NCBI GenBank assembly: GCA_023375675.1
Contig: JALQBC010000031.1
Location: 434,001 to 498,000 of the forward strand
Source of the DNA: Cytospora piceicola
Lineage: Eukaryota > Ascomycota > Sordariomycetes > Diaporthales > Cytosporaceae
Direction of reading: 5' to 3'
Length of the DNA stretch: 64,000 nt
Shown here: piece by piece, positions 47,754 through 61,188 of the stretch
How positions within the stretch are numbered: the stretch's first letter is position 1
Layout: every line of letters begins with the position of its first letter
Made by a program: the position numbers and the translations under genes
The notes under the pieces: model-generated
What the model was told of the DNA's origin: nothing
Seen by the model: the letters and a program-made list of their open reading frames with translations, nothing else
Database searches by the model: none

Positions 47754-50700
47754 GTTATAAGCCTGGCTTTTTAAACCTTTTTAGTAAAAATCTATTAAAC
47801 ACTCTTCTCTTATCGTTTAAACGCTTTTTTCTTATAAAATAATTACTTTAATTATATCTTTTAACAGCTTAGAATCTATTTTTACAGGTTCGATACTCTT
47901 ATATAATCGTAAAAGCTACTTAACCTAATTTCTTTAACTTAAATTCTATTATATACTTTATAATATCTAAAAGTAAATCGATTCTAAAAAGCTTAATTAG
48001 CTAAACTCTTTAACTAATATCTTTATATAACCTATATTTAAAAACGTACTTAATTTTAAAAAAGCAGCTACTTAAATAAACTATATTAAACAGCTTAAGA
48101 ACTAAAACTAAAGCGATTAAGCTATTCGCGGTATAGTTTTAGTTAAGCCGGAAGAACTTAATTACGATAAAGCCGTTTTAAAGCTTAATTAGCTTTAAAA
48201 GTAGTAGAATATAAGTAATATAATTACTTCGATTGTTTCGAACTACTACCTTACGGTTTAAAACTAAGTAAACCGTATAGTAAACGTTAATTTACTCGTT
48301 TTTACTTAAGTTAAAATCGTTATATAAAGTATTATTACGTTTTAAAAAGTTATCCGAATATTAAAAGATTATTTAGCCCTTTTTCCTTCGAATATAAGAA
48401 TAACCGCCGTAGAAAAATACCGGGCGACGTTTAAAATAACGAAAGTAAAAAGGAAAAACCTTTTTAAATAATACGTTTAGTAATACCGAGTATTTCTTTA
48501 TATTTAAGTATACGATTTAACAGATATAAATAATATACTTATTATTAAAGATTTTATTAACGTAATTAGTAAACGTATAACTTTAAATTAAGCTAGTTGT
48601 ATTATATAAAACTTCGTTAAAAATAATAAGCTAAATAGCCTTATACTTACTTTAAAGTAGCTCGGTATATAGTTTATTACTTTTAGCTACGAAAAAGCTA
48701 ACCGCTTTTTTAAAAAACCTGCTATATTTATTACGTTTTTAAATTAAATATTTTAAAAAGGATTTTATAACGATAAGCCGAAAGTTTTTTGTTTATATAG
48801 TTAGATATATTTATAATAACCTAAAAATTACGTTAAGCTCGAAATAGTAATAAAAGGCTTTTTAAAGCTTATTTAAAGGCTCGGAAAAAGCTTACTTACG
48901 CTTTTATAAATAAGCGAGATACGTAAACGCCTTAAAAAAGTAAGCTAGTCTACTCTTAAAAAATAGCTTTCTAATAAAGGGTAGATTAAAAGTAAAAGTA
49001 AAACTAAGTAAAATTAGTTTATATATCCCGAGGAAATTAATACCTTTTTCCGAGAATACTCCGCTTTTATTAAGTAAGGTATTTATTTAACTATTTATAC
49101 TTTTTTTTACTAGCTTTTATATAATACTTTAATCGATAACTATAAAGCTTTTTACTTAGTTAATACTATAAATCTACTTACTTCCGACTCGGTTTAAAAA
49201 GCTAAGCCTAAGGATATAGTAAAGGCTAATACTATAGCCTTTCCGATTACTATTAAAAAAACTTAAGTAATTAAAAATATCTTTAATAAAGCTCGAAAAC
49301 TTAATATAGAAAACCTAGTCTTTAAAAACGTTATATATATAAAAGGCTTTTATATTAATATTATTTCGGAAGCTTATTTAAAACAGGCTAATATATAGTA
49401 TATAAAACTAAACTATATCCTTCGGTATAAAGTACTCGATAAAAACGTAGTAGTTAAACAGTTAATACGTTATTATAATTTAGTTTTCTTTAAATATAAA
49501 CCTCTTTCTACCTATATAAATAACTAAATAGTAATTCCGATAAGCGACGTTAATATCGTTATATATATAATACTTATAGTAATTTAAAAAAAAAATATAG
49601 CCTTTACTAACTAAAGAAGATTTAAAGTATCTTTAATACTTATAATTAAAGTATTTAAGGCTAAAAGTTTTAAAGGTAATAGTTTAAGCTATATAAAGAA
49701 TAAAGATTAATAGTATATAACGTATAAAGTATAAGTATTACGTAATAACGTATACTTTATATATAATATTAAAATAAGTTTTTAAAAACCGCTTATTACG
49801 TCTATTTTAACGTATTAATTAAAATCTGTTTAATTTCTTATATAAGTTAAACGGCTTATTTTAGTTATTAGTAATTAAAAACGAGTTTTCGAAGGTATTT
49901 TATATAAAAACATTTTTATTAAAAAGTAAAAGAGATATATTTCTTATATTTAAAGAGTTTTAAAATATAGTAAAAACTAAATATAAGCTTACGGTTTATA
50001 AAGTTTATTAAAATAACGAAAAAGTAGTAATCTTAAAATATAGTAGTACTAACTATATAAAGTAGTATATATATAAAAGAATCGAACTCAAGCTTATATT
50101 AACTTATATTTATAAGCTAAATAAAAGTAGTAAACGTATAGAAAAAAAGGTTATTACTAAATCGATTAAAATATATACTATAGCTAACTTACTTAAAAAG
50201 CTATAGCTATAAATAAGTACGGTAGTTATATATCTTTATAACTAATCTTCGCGTTAAAGAAGAGTATAAGCGTCTTTAAACTAAATACTCGAAATATAGT
50301 TCGTTTAGTATTTCCGTTAATATACTTTCTACCGAGTTTATAAGCTTACGATAAACCTACGCTTTAATTAAAAGAATATATATATATATAAATACCGAAT
50401 ATATCTTTTAATTAAAAACCGAAAAGTAAAACGTAGTAAACGTTTATTTAAAGTACGACTAAAGGCGTATATCGGCTATTTAATAAGTTATAAAACGTTT
50501 AATATTTACTTAATTTAAGTCTTTATAATCGACTAAGTAATTACTATACGTAACGTCGTTTTCGATAAAGAGCTCTTTTATAAACTAAAGAAAAAAGCTA
50601 ATAGTCTAACTATACTTAAATATATAGATATACTATTTAAAATTACAGATAATAAGGTAATAAATATAACTCTAGTTATTAAAGCGCTTAAAATCCTTAA

Positions 50701-53700
50701 CGGTTTTAAAGAATAGGCCGTTATAATACGTTTACTAGAAACTAAGCTTTTAAATAAGCCGTTCGAAAGCTTAAAAGTAAAAAATAAGTAATTATTAATA
50801 AAACTACCGAGCTTTAAAAATATACTTAATCTACCGCTTAAAATAATAAAAGGTAGTAAACTACTTACTTTAAATAAAAAAGACTAGTAAAACCTAGCTT
50901 ACGATAAATAAGGTATATAAAACCTTTAATACGAAAGTAACGAAATCTTAAACGTAAATATACAACTCTTTTTATTAGATAAAAGAATAACCGGTAATAC
51001 TATCGTAATATATATTAATAATTTATTATAAATAGTATTTTTTCGGCTTAAGCGCTTTTAATAAATAAAGCGAAAACCGAGAATAAAAGTAAGCCGGCGC
51101 TAATAAAGGCTTCCGCTAAAAAATAGTAAAGCTTTTATAATAATACTTTTCGAAAATAAACTAATTAATATCCCGAAAAAACGTAAATAGTTAACCTTTT
51201 TTAATACCTTTATACTTAATTAGTAAAAAGCTTTAAATAAAAGTAACCGAGTATATAAAATGTTATATATAGTCTTATTTATAACGGTATAATAATACTT
51301 AGCTGTTTATAAAAGTATAAGACTTACTTATTCTCTTTTATACCGAAATAAGCTTATTAAATTACTACCAGATAATTAAAAAGAGCTTTAAAATTATCCG
51401 GTAGCCGAGTTTTTTATAAAAGTTATATACTTAAAACTTTAAACTTTAATTATAAAAAGAACGTAATAAAAGATAAATAGAAACGTAGTCGATAGCCGGC
51501 TACTTCTTTTTAAATAGGTTTTTACGTATAAATAAAATAAAGACGGTTTTTTAAAGTATAAAAAAGTACAGATATATATATATAGCGATTTTTAGCCGGT
51601 TAATATACTTTAAAGTACTTATATAGCTATACTTATTATATAGTTGTTTCGAATCGTTATTACTATAGCTGTTTAGTTTAATTTTAAAATTAAGTAGTTT
51701 AATATAGTAAACGCTTTTTTAAACGTTTTACTCGAAAGCGAGCCGGTTTACTATAAGCTTCCGGATAGCTTTAAAAAGCTTAAAAAATACGTATAGTTAT
51801 TAAACGTATTATATAAACTATAGGACGTTTTATTACTATAGTATAAAGAATTTACGTCTATATTTAAAAAGCTTAGTTTAAAACCTAATAAAAAAGAATA
51901 GTATCTTTTCTAAAACGAGTATAAGACTATTATTATAGTATTTTATATAAATAATTACCTTATAATCTATTATAAATATAACTAATAAAAAGCTTATAAA
52001 GTAATCGATAAACTTATATAAACGTATAAAGTAAAAGCTTAAAAAGTAACGGAATAATACCTCGGAGTTTATATTATTAAAAATAAAGTAGTAGAATATA
52101 TCTACCTTACTTATAATTCTTATATCGAGAAAATCGTTAAACGTTTTAGGTTAATAGAACGGAAATCCTTAAGTATTTTTTTATTATTTATACCGTTTAA
52201 GAAATATAAGAAAGTAACAATAAAGAAGTAGATTAAAATATATTAAAAATAAGTTAAATTACTTTTATACTTAGTAATAATAATCCGAGTAAACGTAACC
52301 TTCTTTTTTACTTAGCTTTTTTACTTTTTAATAAATCCCGGCTTAAAGTATTTAAATACTATTAAATAAAATATTTTATATTTCTATAGCTTATATATAC
52401 TTTCGATTCGGTATAAAAATAATTAAAAAAAAGTTTTTATTTTTATAGTAAATACTTCTTTTATAAATAATAAAGAATTTAAATAATCGTTTTATAAGTA
52501 TATTATAATACTTTATAAAAAGCTTATTTATTAATAAGCTACCCGGTAAAATACTATAATTATATTAATTATTAAAATAAAGGTTTTAAGTATAGTATAT
52601 ATAGTAAAAAAGCTTATAGTAATTAAAAAGCTATTTTAAAATCTAATATTTAATATCGGAAGCTTATAGAACTTTTATAATAATAACTAATAAACTATTA
52701 AACTAATTATTAAAAATAATAAAAAAGTAATTATAAAGCTCTATTACGTTAATATTTATAATATATAGCTTAAATAAAAGTACGTTAAAGGCTTATTTTA
52801 CGTATAATATATACTTACCGAGTTTATACCGGTAAATAAGCTTATAAAAAACTTATTAAAAATATAATTTAAATACTTTAAAATACTATTAAATTTTTAT
52901 AACGTTATATAGTTACTTAAAATAAGTATAGAAAAAAACTTTTAATTTTAAAGGGATTACCTTTTACTAATACTAAAAAGCTTAAAATATAAACTTTTAT
53001 TTAAAAAAGCAGGTTAACTAAAGTATATAAGCCTTTCTTTACCTTACGCTTAAACGTAGTATACTTTTTATTTTTATTCTTATCTTACTTTTTTTCTTTA
53101 TTTTCTTTCTCTTTTTACTTACTATAAATAAAAAAGCTACTTTTATCTTACTTATTCTCTTTATTTTCGACCTTACCGAACAGTACTTTTATATAAAGGT
53201 AAATAGTAAACACGGCTTTAAAAATCGCGCCGTTCTTTTCGAAAAGCTCGATAAGCTTAGCGATAACGTAAGTAGTAAGCTCGGAAACCGGCTTATATTT
53301 ATACTTTAAAATATACCGAATATAATAAGTAAAATAACCGGGGTTAGCTTAATCGAAATAAGTACCGGTCGAGTAGCCGGTAAAGGTAAAGCGAAAATAG
53401 CTAACGTAAAAGACATTTCGATAAACGCTAAAGCCGTTATCGTTATCGTCCGACTAAGTAATAAGCTACTTAAAGTAATTAACGAAAGATACTTAAAGAC
53501 TTAAAATAAATAATATATATATAAGTAGTTAGCTTACGTTAAGCTTACTATTTTTCCGGGAAACGCTTATAAAAGAGACTACCGAGGTAAGAAATCTTTT
53601 TAATAGGCTTATCTTACTTTTAAAGTTAGTTTTAAATTAGAAAAAAGTTCGGAAAAAGCCTACTTACCTTTCTCGTAGCTAACGTAAGTATTTTAATAAA

Positions 53701-53720
53701 AGCAGAAGGCGGTATTTTAT

Positions 53721-53793
53721 ATATATACGTATATATTTATATATATACGTATATATTTATATATATACGTATATATTTATATATATACGTATA

Positions 53794-53835
<42 letters not shown>
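53721..53835. repeat. 20 bp tandem repeat and (AT)n in Copia 3' region
   Basis: Four exact copies of ATATATACGTATATATTTAT (53721-53800) run into a pure AT dinucleotide tract to about 53835. The unit contains a TACGTA palindrome. It is probably a replication-slippage product within the dead element. Confidence 0.9.
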
Positions 53836-53836
<1 letters not shown>

Positions 53837-54090
53837 GCGTATGTATAGGTTTATTAGCTCGAAAAATATAGAAAAGCGTAGTATAGAAAGAAGGGGAGCT
53901 TTTATAAGTTTAAAAGAAACATTTAAAAAGTACGTAATAAGCGTTATTTTATTATATTATATCTATTTAAAAGCGCTATTATAGCTATTAAAGCCTTTTA
54001 TAGCTATATTTCTTTTATTATTATTTAAAATATTATAATAGTAAGCTTATAATATATATAACAGACGATTCGAGTATCGTCTAAAGGGTA

Positions 54091-54240
54091 TATTACGTAT
54101 CTAAGCATATCTAGGCCTACTCTATTATAAAGCTCGCTACTAATATAGTCTATATAAGGGAGCTTCTTACGCCTATTGTAAATAGTATATAATAGCAGTC
54201 AAGTTGCTCTATTCGATGTACCCTGCTCTAGATCGTCTTA
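54091..54240 (+). repeat. 3' LTR of Copia element
   Basis: Partner of 47604-47753, offset 6487 bp. Its right half keeps more G and C than the 5' copy, so it is less heavily mutated there. The CTATA duplication follows directly. Confidence 0.93.
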
Positions 54241-54473
54241 CTATATATATATCCTAGCTGTTTAAGTCATATCTGACATAGAACCCAAAATCCAACAATG
54301 GCACCGACTACATGTATTTGTCCATCCATCGAGAGTACCCTAGGGTACCATCCCCACAAGCCATCAATGATGCCTTCCCATACTGTTCAGCTGCAGCACT
54401 GCAATCATATCGAAGTACCCAGGCCAGCAGTCTGAAAGACAGTCTTCAATGGGTGTATCAAGTCGTGAAGTTT

Positions 54474-54615
54474 CCTGTATACTAGTTAGCGACTCAATCA
54501 GATAGGCGCAGAAGATGGACGGCCTTCTCGACTAACCCACAGGAGGAACCGCAGCAGCAAGTGTGTGTGCAACAAGCAGGCACAGGATGGTGACGGTTCG
54601 ATTGAAGAGCTGCAT
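54474..54615 (-). pseudogene. Small secreted protein, broken beside Copia LTR
   Basis: The minus-strand ATG at 54615 opens a clear signal peptide (MQLFNRTVTILCLLVAHTLA) running to 54537, where a GTTAGT donor, a CTAAC branch and TAG/CAG acceptors follow. Beyond the intron, between about 54474 and 54300, Cys-containing frames (..DCLSDCWPGYFD.. and ..CSAAAEQYGKASLMACGDG..) look like pieces of one small cysteine-containing secreted protein, but they lie in different frames and none joins cleanly to exon 1. The gene is probably frameshifted; a different intron model is possible. The Copia insertion lies about 60 bp beyond its likely end. Confidence 0.4.
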
Positions 54616-57600
54616 GTTGGAATTTTGATTCCTGACTTGCCCGGTGGCAAGTTTTTTTTTAAAAATTTGTTGAACAAAGGAGATGGCAAATTGGAAAATT
54701 GTAGTGGACGAACTGCGATGAAGCCCCGGACAGAACTCCTTGAAGATGGACGGCCGGCATCCCATTGCCTTCCATACTAAATATGCTGCTTGGATGGGAG
54801 AGCCCAGATGCCTGATCTGAAATAGTGAGAGCCTCCTCGGGCCTCTGAAACGCGGGTAGATACTATGCCGTTCGAACTCTCTAAGGTTTGTGATGAGACA
54901 TTGCGTGGCGGCACACGGTCGGACCAAGTCAATAGGTGATCATGCCCACGTTGGCCTTTGGGGCTGCTTGATGCCAAAATCAAACGAACATGTACGTTGG
55001 ATACCTGGATTCTCGCATGCGTGGGCTTGAAACGCAAGGTGGGCCGACATAGGCTGTCTTGAGGAGAAGGGCTCGCGACAACGCGTCTCTCGAAATTCCC
55101 GGCTAGATTGCCCTCCTCATCAGTGCACAACCAGTCCCCTAATAGCCAGAAACGACCTTGACGTCGGGAATTTTCCAGGCGCTCACTTCTTCCTGAGACT
55201 CACCTCGCGCACCCAGCGTTATGACGAGCTCTAGTCGCGCCTTGATTTCAACGTCTACTACGGTATTACGCTGCACATGTGCTTCCCTTCTTAATAGCCT
55301 CGATCCCCCTCCGTGATCTTAACGATATTCCCATATTGCCCTTGATACCGAGGAGAACTTGCAGCGATATATAACCAGGTCGAACATGCCTTCGGATCAG
55401 CAGACCGGGGCTTGGACCGTCTATTTCCAGTCGCCCACCTCGAAAACTCGGCATTACCTACTCAAAGTACTGCTTTCGTGATCTACAAGACCTTTGAATG
55501 CAATTGGAAGATGCAGTGATACACGATATTACGCGCACCTTTAGCTATGAAGCGACCCCCGGCCTCGCATTCACTTCCGTGAAGTTGGGGGGGGGGGCGG
55601 TTCTAGGCCTACGCTGATTGCCTCCGTTATTACTAACGTTTATGCCGATCTCGAGTTTTCTGGCCCTTTTCAAGGTTTCTTTAATTCTCCCCCTAACATA
55701 CCATTTGACACAGATATCGAGCAAAGCGTACTTGTTCTATCCAACCGGTGTTGCTGGAAAGCACTTACACTAGAATTAAATAATCCGTAAACTTACCGAT
55801 ATGGAACTTGATACAGTGATGTTTCCCACGGGCAGTCAGATTGTTCGCATACACCTTGATAGTTAGGAGTTGCAAAGACCTCTCGTATATATTCCAAGTT
55901 TGTTCACATCATCCACTCCTCGAACATAAACCTGCTCGCGCGAGTTACGCCCGATTTTAGTCCGAGATTGCTCGTCTAATTTTAACGTGCTATATGCGCC
56001 AGTCGAGGTATATGTACTGACGGATATTGAGACCATGATTGTTAAATCTTGCTACGGCGCACTCTAGCGTCAATGACAAATTCATACTTGTACCGGAAGA
56101 TGCCTTCGCATAAAAACTAGATCTAAGACTATGTAAATATCATCGAGACGTTTTCAATTCAGAATAATTCAAAGTGCTAGTCTCTTAAGCACAGGGAGCT
56201 CTTCCGTAAAAATTAGCCTTGCCACCCACAGATAGATGATAGACCTAATTATGAACTACTCAACTAGTATCCATGGGTCGACCTATCCAAGAGCTAAAGG
56301 TACGCGCCAACAAGGAGACGGGACAAGGCGCAAAAACTGTTGCTGTACACCATGTACGAGTCCAGACAGAGATAGAAGAGTCCACACCGTATTCAAGGTT
56401 GTCTACCACTACCGGGGATACCCCTAAGTTCCATGCACTATGTATTTGTAGATGCTATATAAACCTTCCCCGACTTCCGGTTTCTCGTCAACTGTTCCGG
56501 TATGAAATGGCACCGCTCCGAGCCCCGAAACCAGCCTTTGTCATGGGGCCTGGTCTTCCTGACACTAGGACGTCTATCTCAATCGATCGGTAATCGGTGC
56601 CTCCTAATGCCCAACACCTTCACAGTCGACATAAGATTCTTGATACCCTCGACGATCTCACTACTAAGGCCAAGGAAGCTGGTCTTATAGCATTGAAACA
56701 AAGCCTCCGGTACCAGAATCGCAAAGTAGTTTACTGACTTCAAAGGTGGGCCCTCAGGACGCGGCGGAGCGGACACTTTTTCCGTCCTACCACGCGTGAT
56801 AAGTAACCTTTACAACCACATCTATCCCGAAGCAGATATTGATGTGCTTGTTGACCACCTGGCCTTCTGTCAGCTGCTGAGGCGAAAGGACAATCGGACT
56901 CTAGAGTATACGATACGCCGACTCAGGCTCCGTGAGAACCGTAAGATCCGTAGCATCCTGATCGCACTCGGCCGTGCTCTGTTTTCAGCGAGATCAGGTC
57001 ACTTTCTGCCTTCATGGCCTCCAGCAGTGGCCAAGCAACAGTGAGGCAGCTGTACAGCCCTCGGTGCGACCTGGGAGTACTTGCTCAGATCAGGACCGGA
57101 GGCGTGAATGTGTGTCCGAGCCTTTGAGATGCAGCTAGTCCTGTCCAGAATTCATGGATAGCCTAAACATGCAATAGCCGATGTGTGAGGCAGCGGACGA
57201 TTCGATTTATGTATTCATCCTTTGTCGGTTGCTCCGAGTCCCATCCTCCAAGCGCAGAGCGGCAATGGTCTGCTAAGTTCTCATTTTGGTTCATGAAAGT
57301 CTTGCTCATAGTGCTGGATGACATCTAGGAGAAAAGATATCAATCCGCAGGCCTTGGACAGTTGAATAGCGTGGTCCCGAGGCCGCCTTACCGGTGTTTT
57401 GCATAAACCTCGGAAGATATCTGCATGGGAGCGAGGAACGCGACATATTGGGGGCCTCTGGGTGTTACACCGTTGCCAAGTGCGGTGAAGCCTTTTCTAC
57501 TTCTTCTTCGACCAGCTGTGACCTGCAGGCTGGTCGGGCGGGTGTGGTCCCACATGACAGTCCAGGAGGTGTGGTATATGAAGGGCCCTTCCAATCGGTT

Positions 57601-58826
57601 GATGCCAGTCAGAAAAAGGATTAAGTACACAGGTAGCCTCACTGCCTAATAGTACTTCGGTCCGTGCTATCCAGCAGTTCAGGCTGATAAGCAGTGAGAC
57701 TAGGCCCATGGTTACAACGCAACTTCGCGGCTCACTTGTCACCGTGCTGTGATCAAAGGCCACAGTAACACATATCTTGGTGAACATGCCAGCTGGTCGC
57801 CTTCTAACACCACCGCAGAAGTAGATGACTGAGACGAAAAGCACTATGCCGAATCTCATGCAGCACAGGATACTTGTGCAGGCCATGATAGCGGATAGTT
57901 ACCTTTCTCTGAATGGCTTCCCATCACTTGATGAAGCCAAGCCTTCCGAAGGTAGAACGAAGTGCTGATCGACAGAACGGTTGCCTGCATGGCGCCTGAG
58001 CTCGTCCTGCAGACTGCAGTAGGGGGCGAGAAGATCCCGTGTTTGCGAGCTCCGGCACATCAGGTTTATTGCCCCGGAAGACAGAATACCAGAGAAAGGG
58101 AATGGCCCCTTTCCAATTTTCTGCATGCGAAGCTCTTGTCGGAGCATCCTGTCCCCAAAGCGCCCCCTCCCTCATTACGCGACCAAAGATCGTTGAACCG
58201 TCCCTACTACCCCCGCAGACTTCGTGACACAAACTACTCGTGCGATATCCGACCAATTCATGCTTACTTTTGAAACGACGTACACGGGCGGATGAGACGT
58301 GTGATGCAAGTTGTTCCAGTGTGTAGCTTCTAAGGGGCGAGGAACCGGCCGCCCGTACCGAACTAACACCGGACATTATTGTCTGAAGCTGGCGAAATCC
58401 ATGCGGTTCAGTTCAGAACGGATGGTAGTGGGTGAAGATCCCGCCGTAGCCCGAAGTTTGGAGGCAAAGTCGGCGAATGACACGATGTGGACGATCTCAT
58501 GTGCTGACCGGTGTGCTCGTTACTGGATGCCCTGCAGAAGAAAGATGCAAGTTGAAATGTTGGGGCGTCTGTCCTGGTGTCCTGCTGTTTTATGCATCCA
58601 GGCCTCCGAACTCTCTGGAAGGCTGCCATGGAGGGGCTGAGAACGCACTAGGGTCTCAGAAGACATAGCTTGGGGTGTTTGGGGGCCCTTCCGGCTCTTT
58701 TGTACACCGCAGTAGAGCCGTGATCCACCTGCCGGATACTTGAAACCCCTGTGGTGCGTTGCATATGCACTGTATGTACAATCAGTGGCCCTCAGCCCAT
58801 TTTGTGACGCGTATTCAGTCGCTCAA
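54616..58826. other. Gene-poor 4.2 kb with decayed coding traces
   Basis: No intact gene found. 54948-55073 resembles the monooxygenase upstream block at 47190-47291. Between about 55340 and 56200 plus-strand frames keep protein-like stretches (e.g. NQVEHAFGSADRGLDRLFPV, HDITRTFSYEATPGLAFTSV) broken by stops and shifts, and a G homopolymer lies at 55587-55597. Minus-strand open frames at 57388-58376 and a plus frame at 56796-57044 have no family I recognise. It reads like the fossil of one or more genes. Confidence 0.4.
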
Positions 58827-59168
58827 ATGAAAATCAGGGCCCTGATCGCCTTGATCGTCTGCGTATGTGCAACGTATCGAGAGATGCAAGATGTCGCACA
58901 CGATCGACATAGGTTTTGCGGGCCGGAGGGCCAGAGCATTCGACCGGGGTCAACGTGTTTACATCTTATTGATAATCGGCAGAATGTGTGCACATTCATG
59001 GTCAACTTGGAGAGCAGGTGCTCTAATGCCGTGTTGATGTTCCGAGACGGTCAAGATCCGAGGGTCGAGGGCATCTGTAGATTTCCCAGAATTGAATTTA
59101 TTTCCCAGACAGTCGAGGTCGAGACGATGTCGCCAGTTGGTTCTTGGGTCGCTTGCTTAAACAAGTAA
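58827..59168 (+). CDS. Candidate small secreted six-cysteine protein
   Basis: A single frame of 113 aa begins MKIRALIALIVCVCATYREM, a plausible signal peptide. The remainder contains six cysteines (in RFCGPEG, GSTCLHL, QNVCTF, ESRCSN, EGICRF and WVACLNK), an even number that could form three disulphides. I recognise no family. Small secreted cysteine-rich proteins are common fungal effector candidates, but a chance frame cannot be excluded since there is no intron or homology support. Confidence 0.35.
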   Translation: MKIRALIALIVCVCATYREMQDVAHDRHRFCGPEGQSIRPGSTCLHLIDNRQNVCTFMVNLESRCSNAVLMFRDGQDPRVEGICRFPRIEFISQTVEVETMSPVGSWVACLNK

Positions 59169-61188
59169 CTGGCCGACCTTTCTTTTCTGTTTTGAAATTC
59201 TTCAGCATGTGAAAGCCCGTGAAGTGGGGCGCCCTTCTGGCCTCGGCGACATACCGGTGAGCATCTGAGCAATCATAGTAACAAGATGAGTTTTCCTCTG
59301 CAGCTGCGCATGCGCAACATCACATCACGATACCTGCCGTTATAGGTAGAAAGCTAGAATAAGATTCAACCTTCTGCCGGTCGCATGTGAAAGGAGCACA
59401 GAGCTCGGAGGTATCTTGCCGACAGGTGCAGATGCTACCACACACACCCACCGTCTTGTCAGTCGTGAGTTTGTTGTCAGGTCAGTCGAACCAGTCAAGC
59501 CACCTCTGACTGATGATGGGCGCTGCTGCAAAGGTGGCGTGGTGTTGCACAGCATTTATTAGGTTGGAATGAATGTTCTCGGTCAGGAAAACACGGCAAC
59601 AGCAGCGACAGTGACATGATACGACCAACCAACGAGAACAAGAAGGGAAGGGCTGCTTCCGTCTTCCGTCTTTCGTGATGCTTCTTGCGTCTGGCGTCTG
59701 GCGTCTGGCTGTGAGTGGCAGACACAATCATGTCGTCATCATCCCCCATATGAGCAGATGCAGAAGGCGCCATATTCCATCCACTCAGTGACTTTGCATT
59801 ATAACAACATTGAACCTCCAGCACAGAACTGACAGGAGAACCTAGGTATAGCGTGCCAGCGTGCCGGAGTGTCTACACCGATCACATCCCTACCAAGCCT
59901 ACCTACTAAGCATCCCTAGTACCTAGGTAGGTACAGTATTTAGATGAGCGTGGTCGTACAACGTTCCAAGGTTCCAAGGTTATTAGAGCCGACCTGGGCA
60001 GATACCTGGTCGATCATGGTAGAAGCACACAGGAGCGAGAAGAAGAAAAATGATTTATCATTCCGTCGAAGTGATATTTCAACGATTGGCATCACTGGCA
60101 TCGGAAGCATCGCAAGCTCCCAGGTCGATCTGATCTCTCTCGTCAATCTTTGGGGCCGCTTTCATCTCATAGGCTTTCACATGCTTTTTGACAGGGCACT
60201 GATAACAGGGTTTCTACTGTGGTAGGCAGGGGGTTGCCCCTGCACTCTGCCGTCAGGGCTCCACCATTACTGTAAGCCACACCAAACGCCCCGGGAATGC
60301 GCATGTACATATTCAGTACCTACGACAGCTCCAACAATCAGGCTTCCTCTACGTCCGCACTGCATGTAGGTGAATCAAATCAACCATAGACAGCAGGTTT
60401 GAAAGTCAGTTTCGGTCCCAATTCAACCCTATATCAATTGGCTAGAAGGTATCTGTTCATTGTAAGAGGAAAGCAGAAACTGCATCGATACATAAGAAAC
60501 AAATTACATGAGGTGGGTGGTAATAGGTACCGGGTAGAGCTATGAGGAGGCGGGTATACCTAGATAGGTACCTGGATAGGTACCAGGATAGTTACCTGGG
60601 TAGCTACGCACGTACGGTATCCATCAATTGGCGCCTTCCACACATCTTTCTTCTGGCATCACATGCCAAATGATGGCTTTTCCTTATCAGACAGCAGCCC
60701 ACCTTTTCATCTTTTCCCACAAAGCTGCCAGCGCGTGGCGTCAGTCCCGTCCACTTGTCGTCAGTCCACTCGATAACAGCAACTACGTAGGCCTGAGAGG
60801 CTACTGGCTACGTAGGCACAGTAGGGCAGGTAGATAGCCAGGTACAACTGCTACCAGTAATATTATGCATGTCGACCACCTACAGTTGTCTCTTTTTTAG
60901 CTTTTGACCCCTCCTCCAGTTCCCACGAATTTCTCTCTTCCTCCTCCTACTCCTCCTCCTCCTCCTTTCCGCATCTTAATTCCACCTGTCTCCAAGTTTC
61001 AGACTCCCAGTCTCGGTCTCAGTCTCACATCCTCTCCCAATACCTTTCCCACCGCATCAAACCACTTCATATCCACATCCACATCCACTTTACTTTTTCT
61101 TCAAGTCGAGTCAGCATCAGCATCAGCTCTGCTCCTCTACATTCCACAAGCCACCATACCATAAACAAGAGATTCGACTAACACCGCG
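59169..61188. promoter_or_regulatory. Intergenic 2.0 kb upstream of CAP20-like gene
   Basis: No gene recognised. It contains several TAGGTACC/CCTAGGTA-type palindromic motifs (about 59918-59935 and 60525-60605), and a pyrimidine-rich CCTCCT tract at 60907-60970, typical of strong fungal promoters and leaders close to the start codon. Confidence 0.5.

Larger units (their letters stand above)
47599..54245 (+). mobile_element. Full-length Ty1/Copia LTR retrotransposon, RIP-inactivated
   Basis: Two 150 bp direct repeats (47604-47753 and 54091-54240) are bounded by the 5 bp duplication CTATA at 47599-47603 and 54241-54245; the element is 6637 bp. Plus-strand pol remains are recognisable through RIP stops: integrase-like sequence about 49950-50400, then reverse transcriptase with a decayed LYGL-D-PLLWY block at 51797-51856 and the YVDD site now FYINN at 51938-51958, then an RNase H tail to about 52960. 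The order IN-RT-RNaseH defines Copia. No open frame survives. The last 1.1 kb before the 3' LTR is non-coding and contains a 20 bp tandem repeat. Confidence 0.93.
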
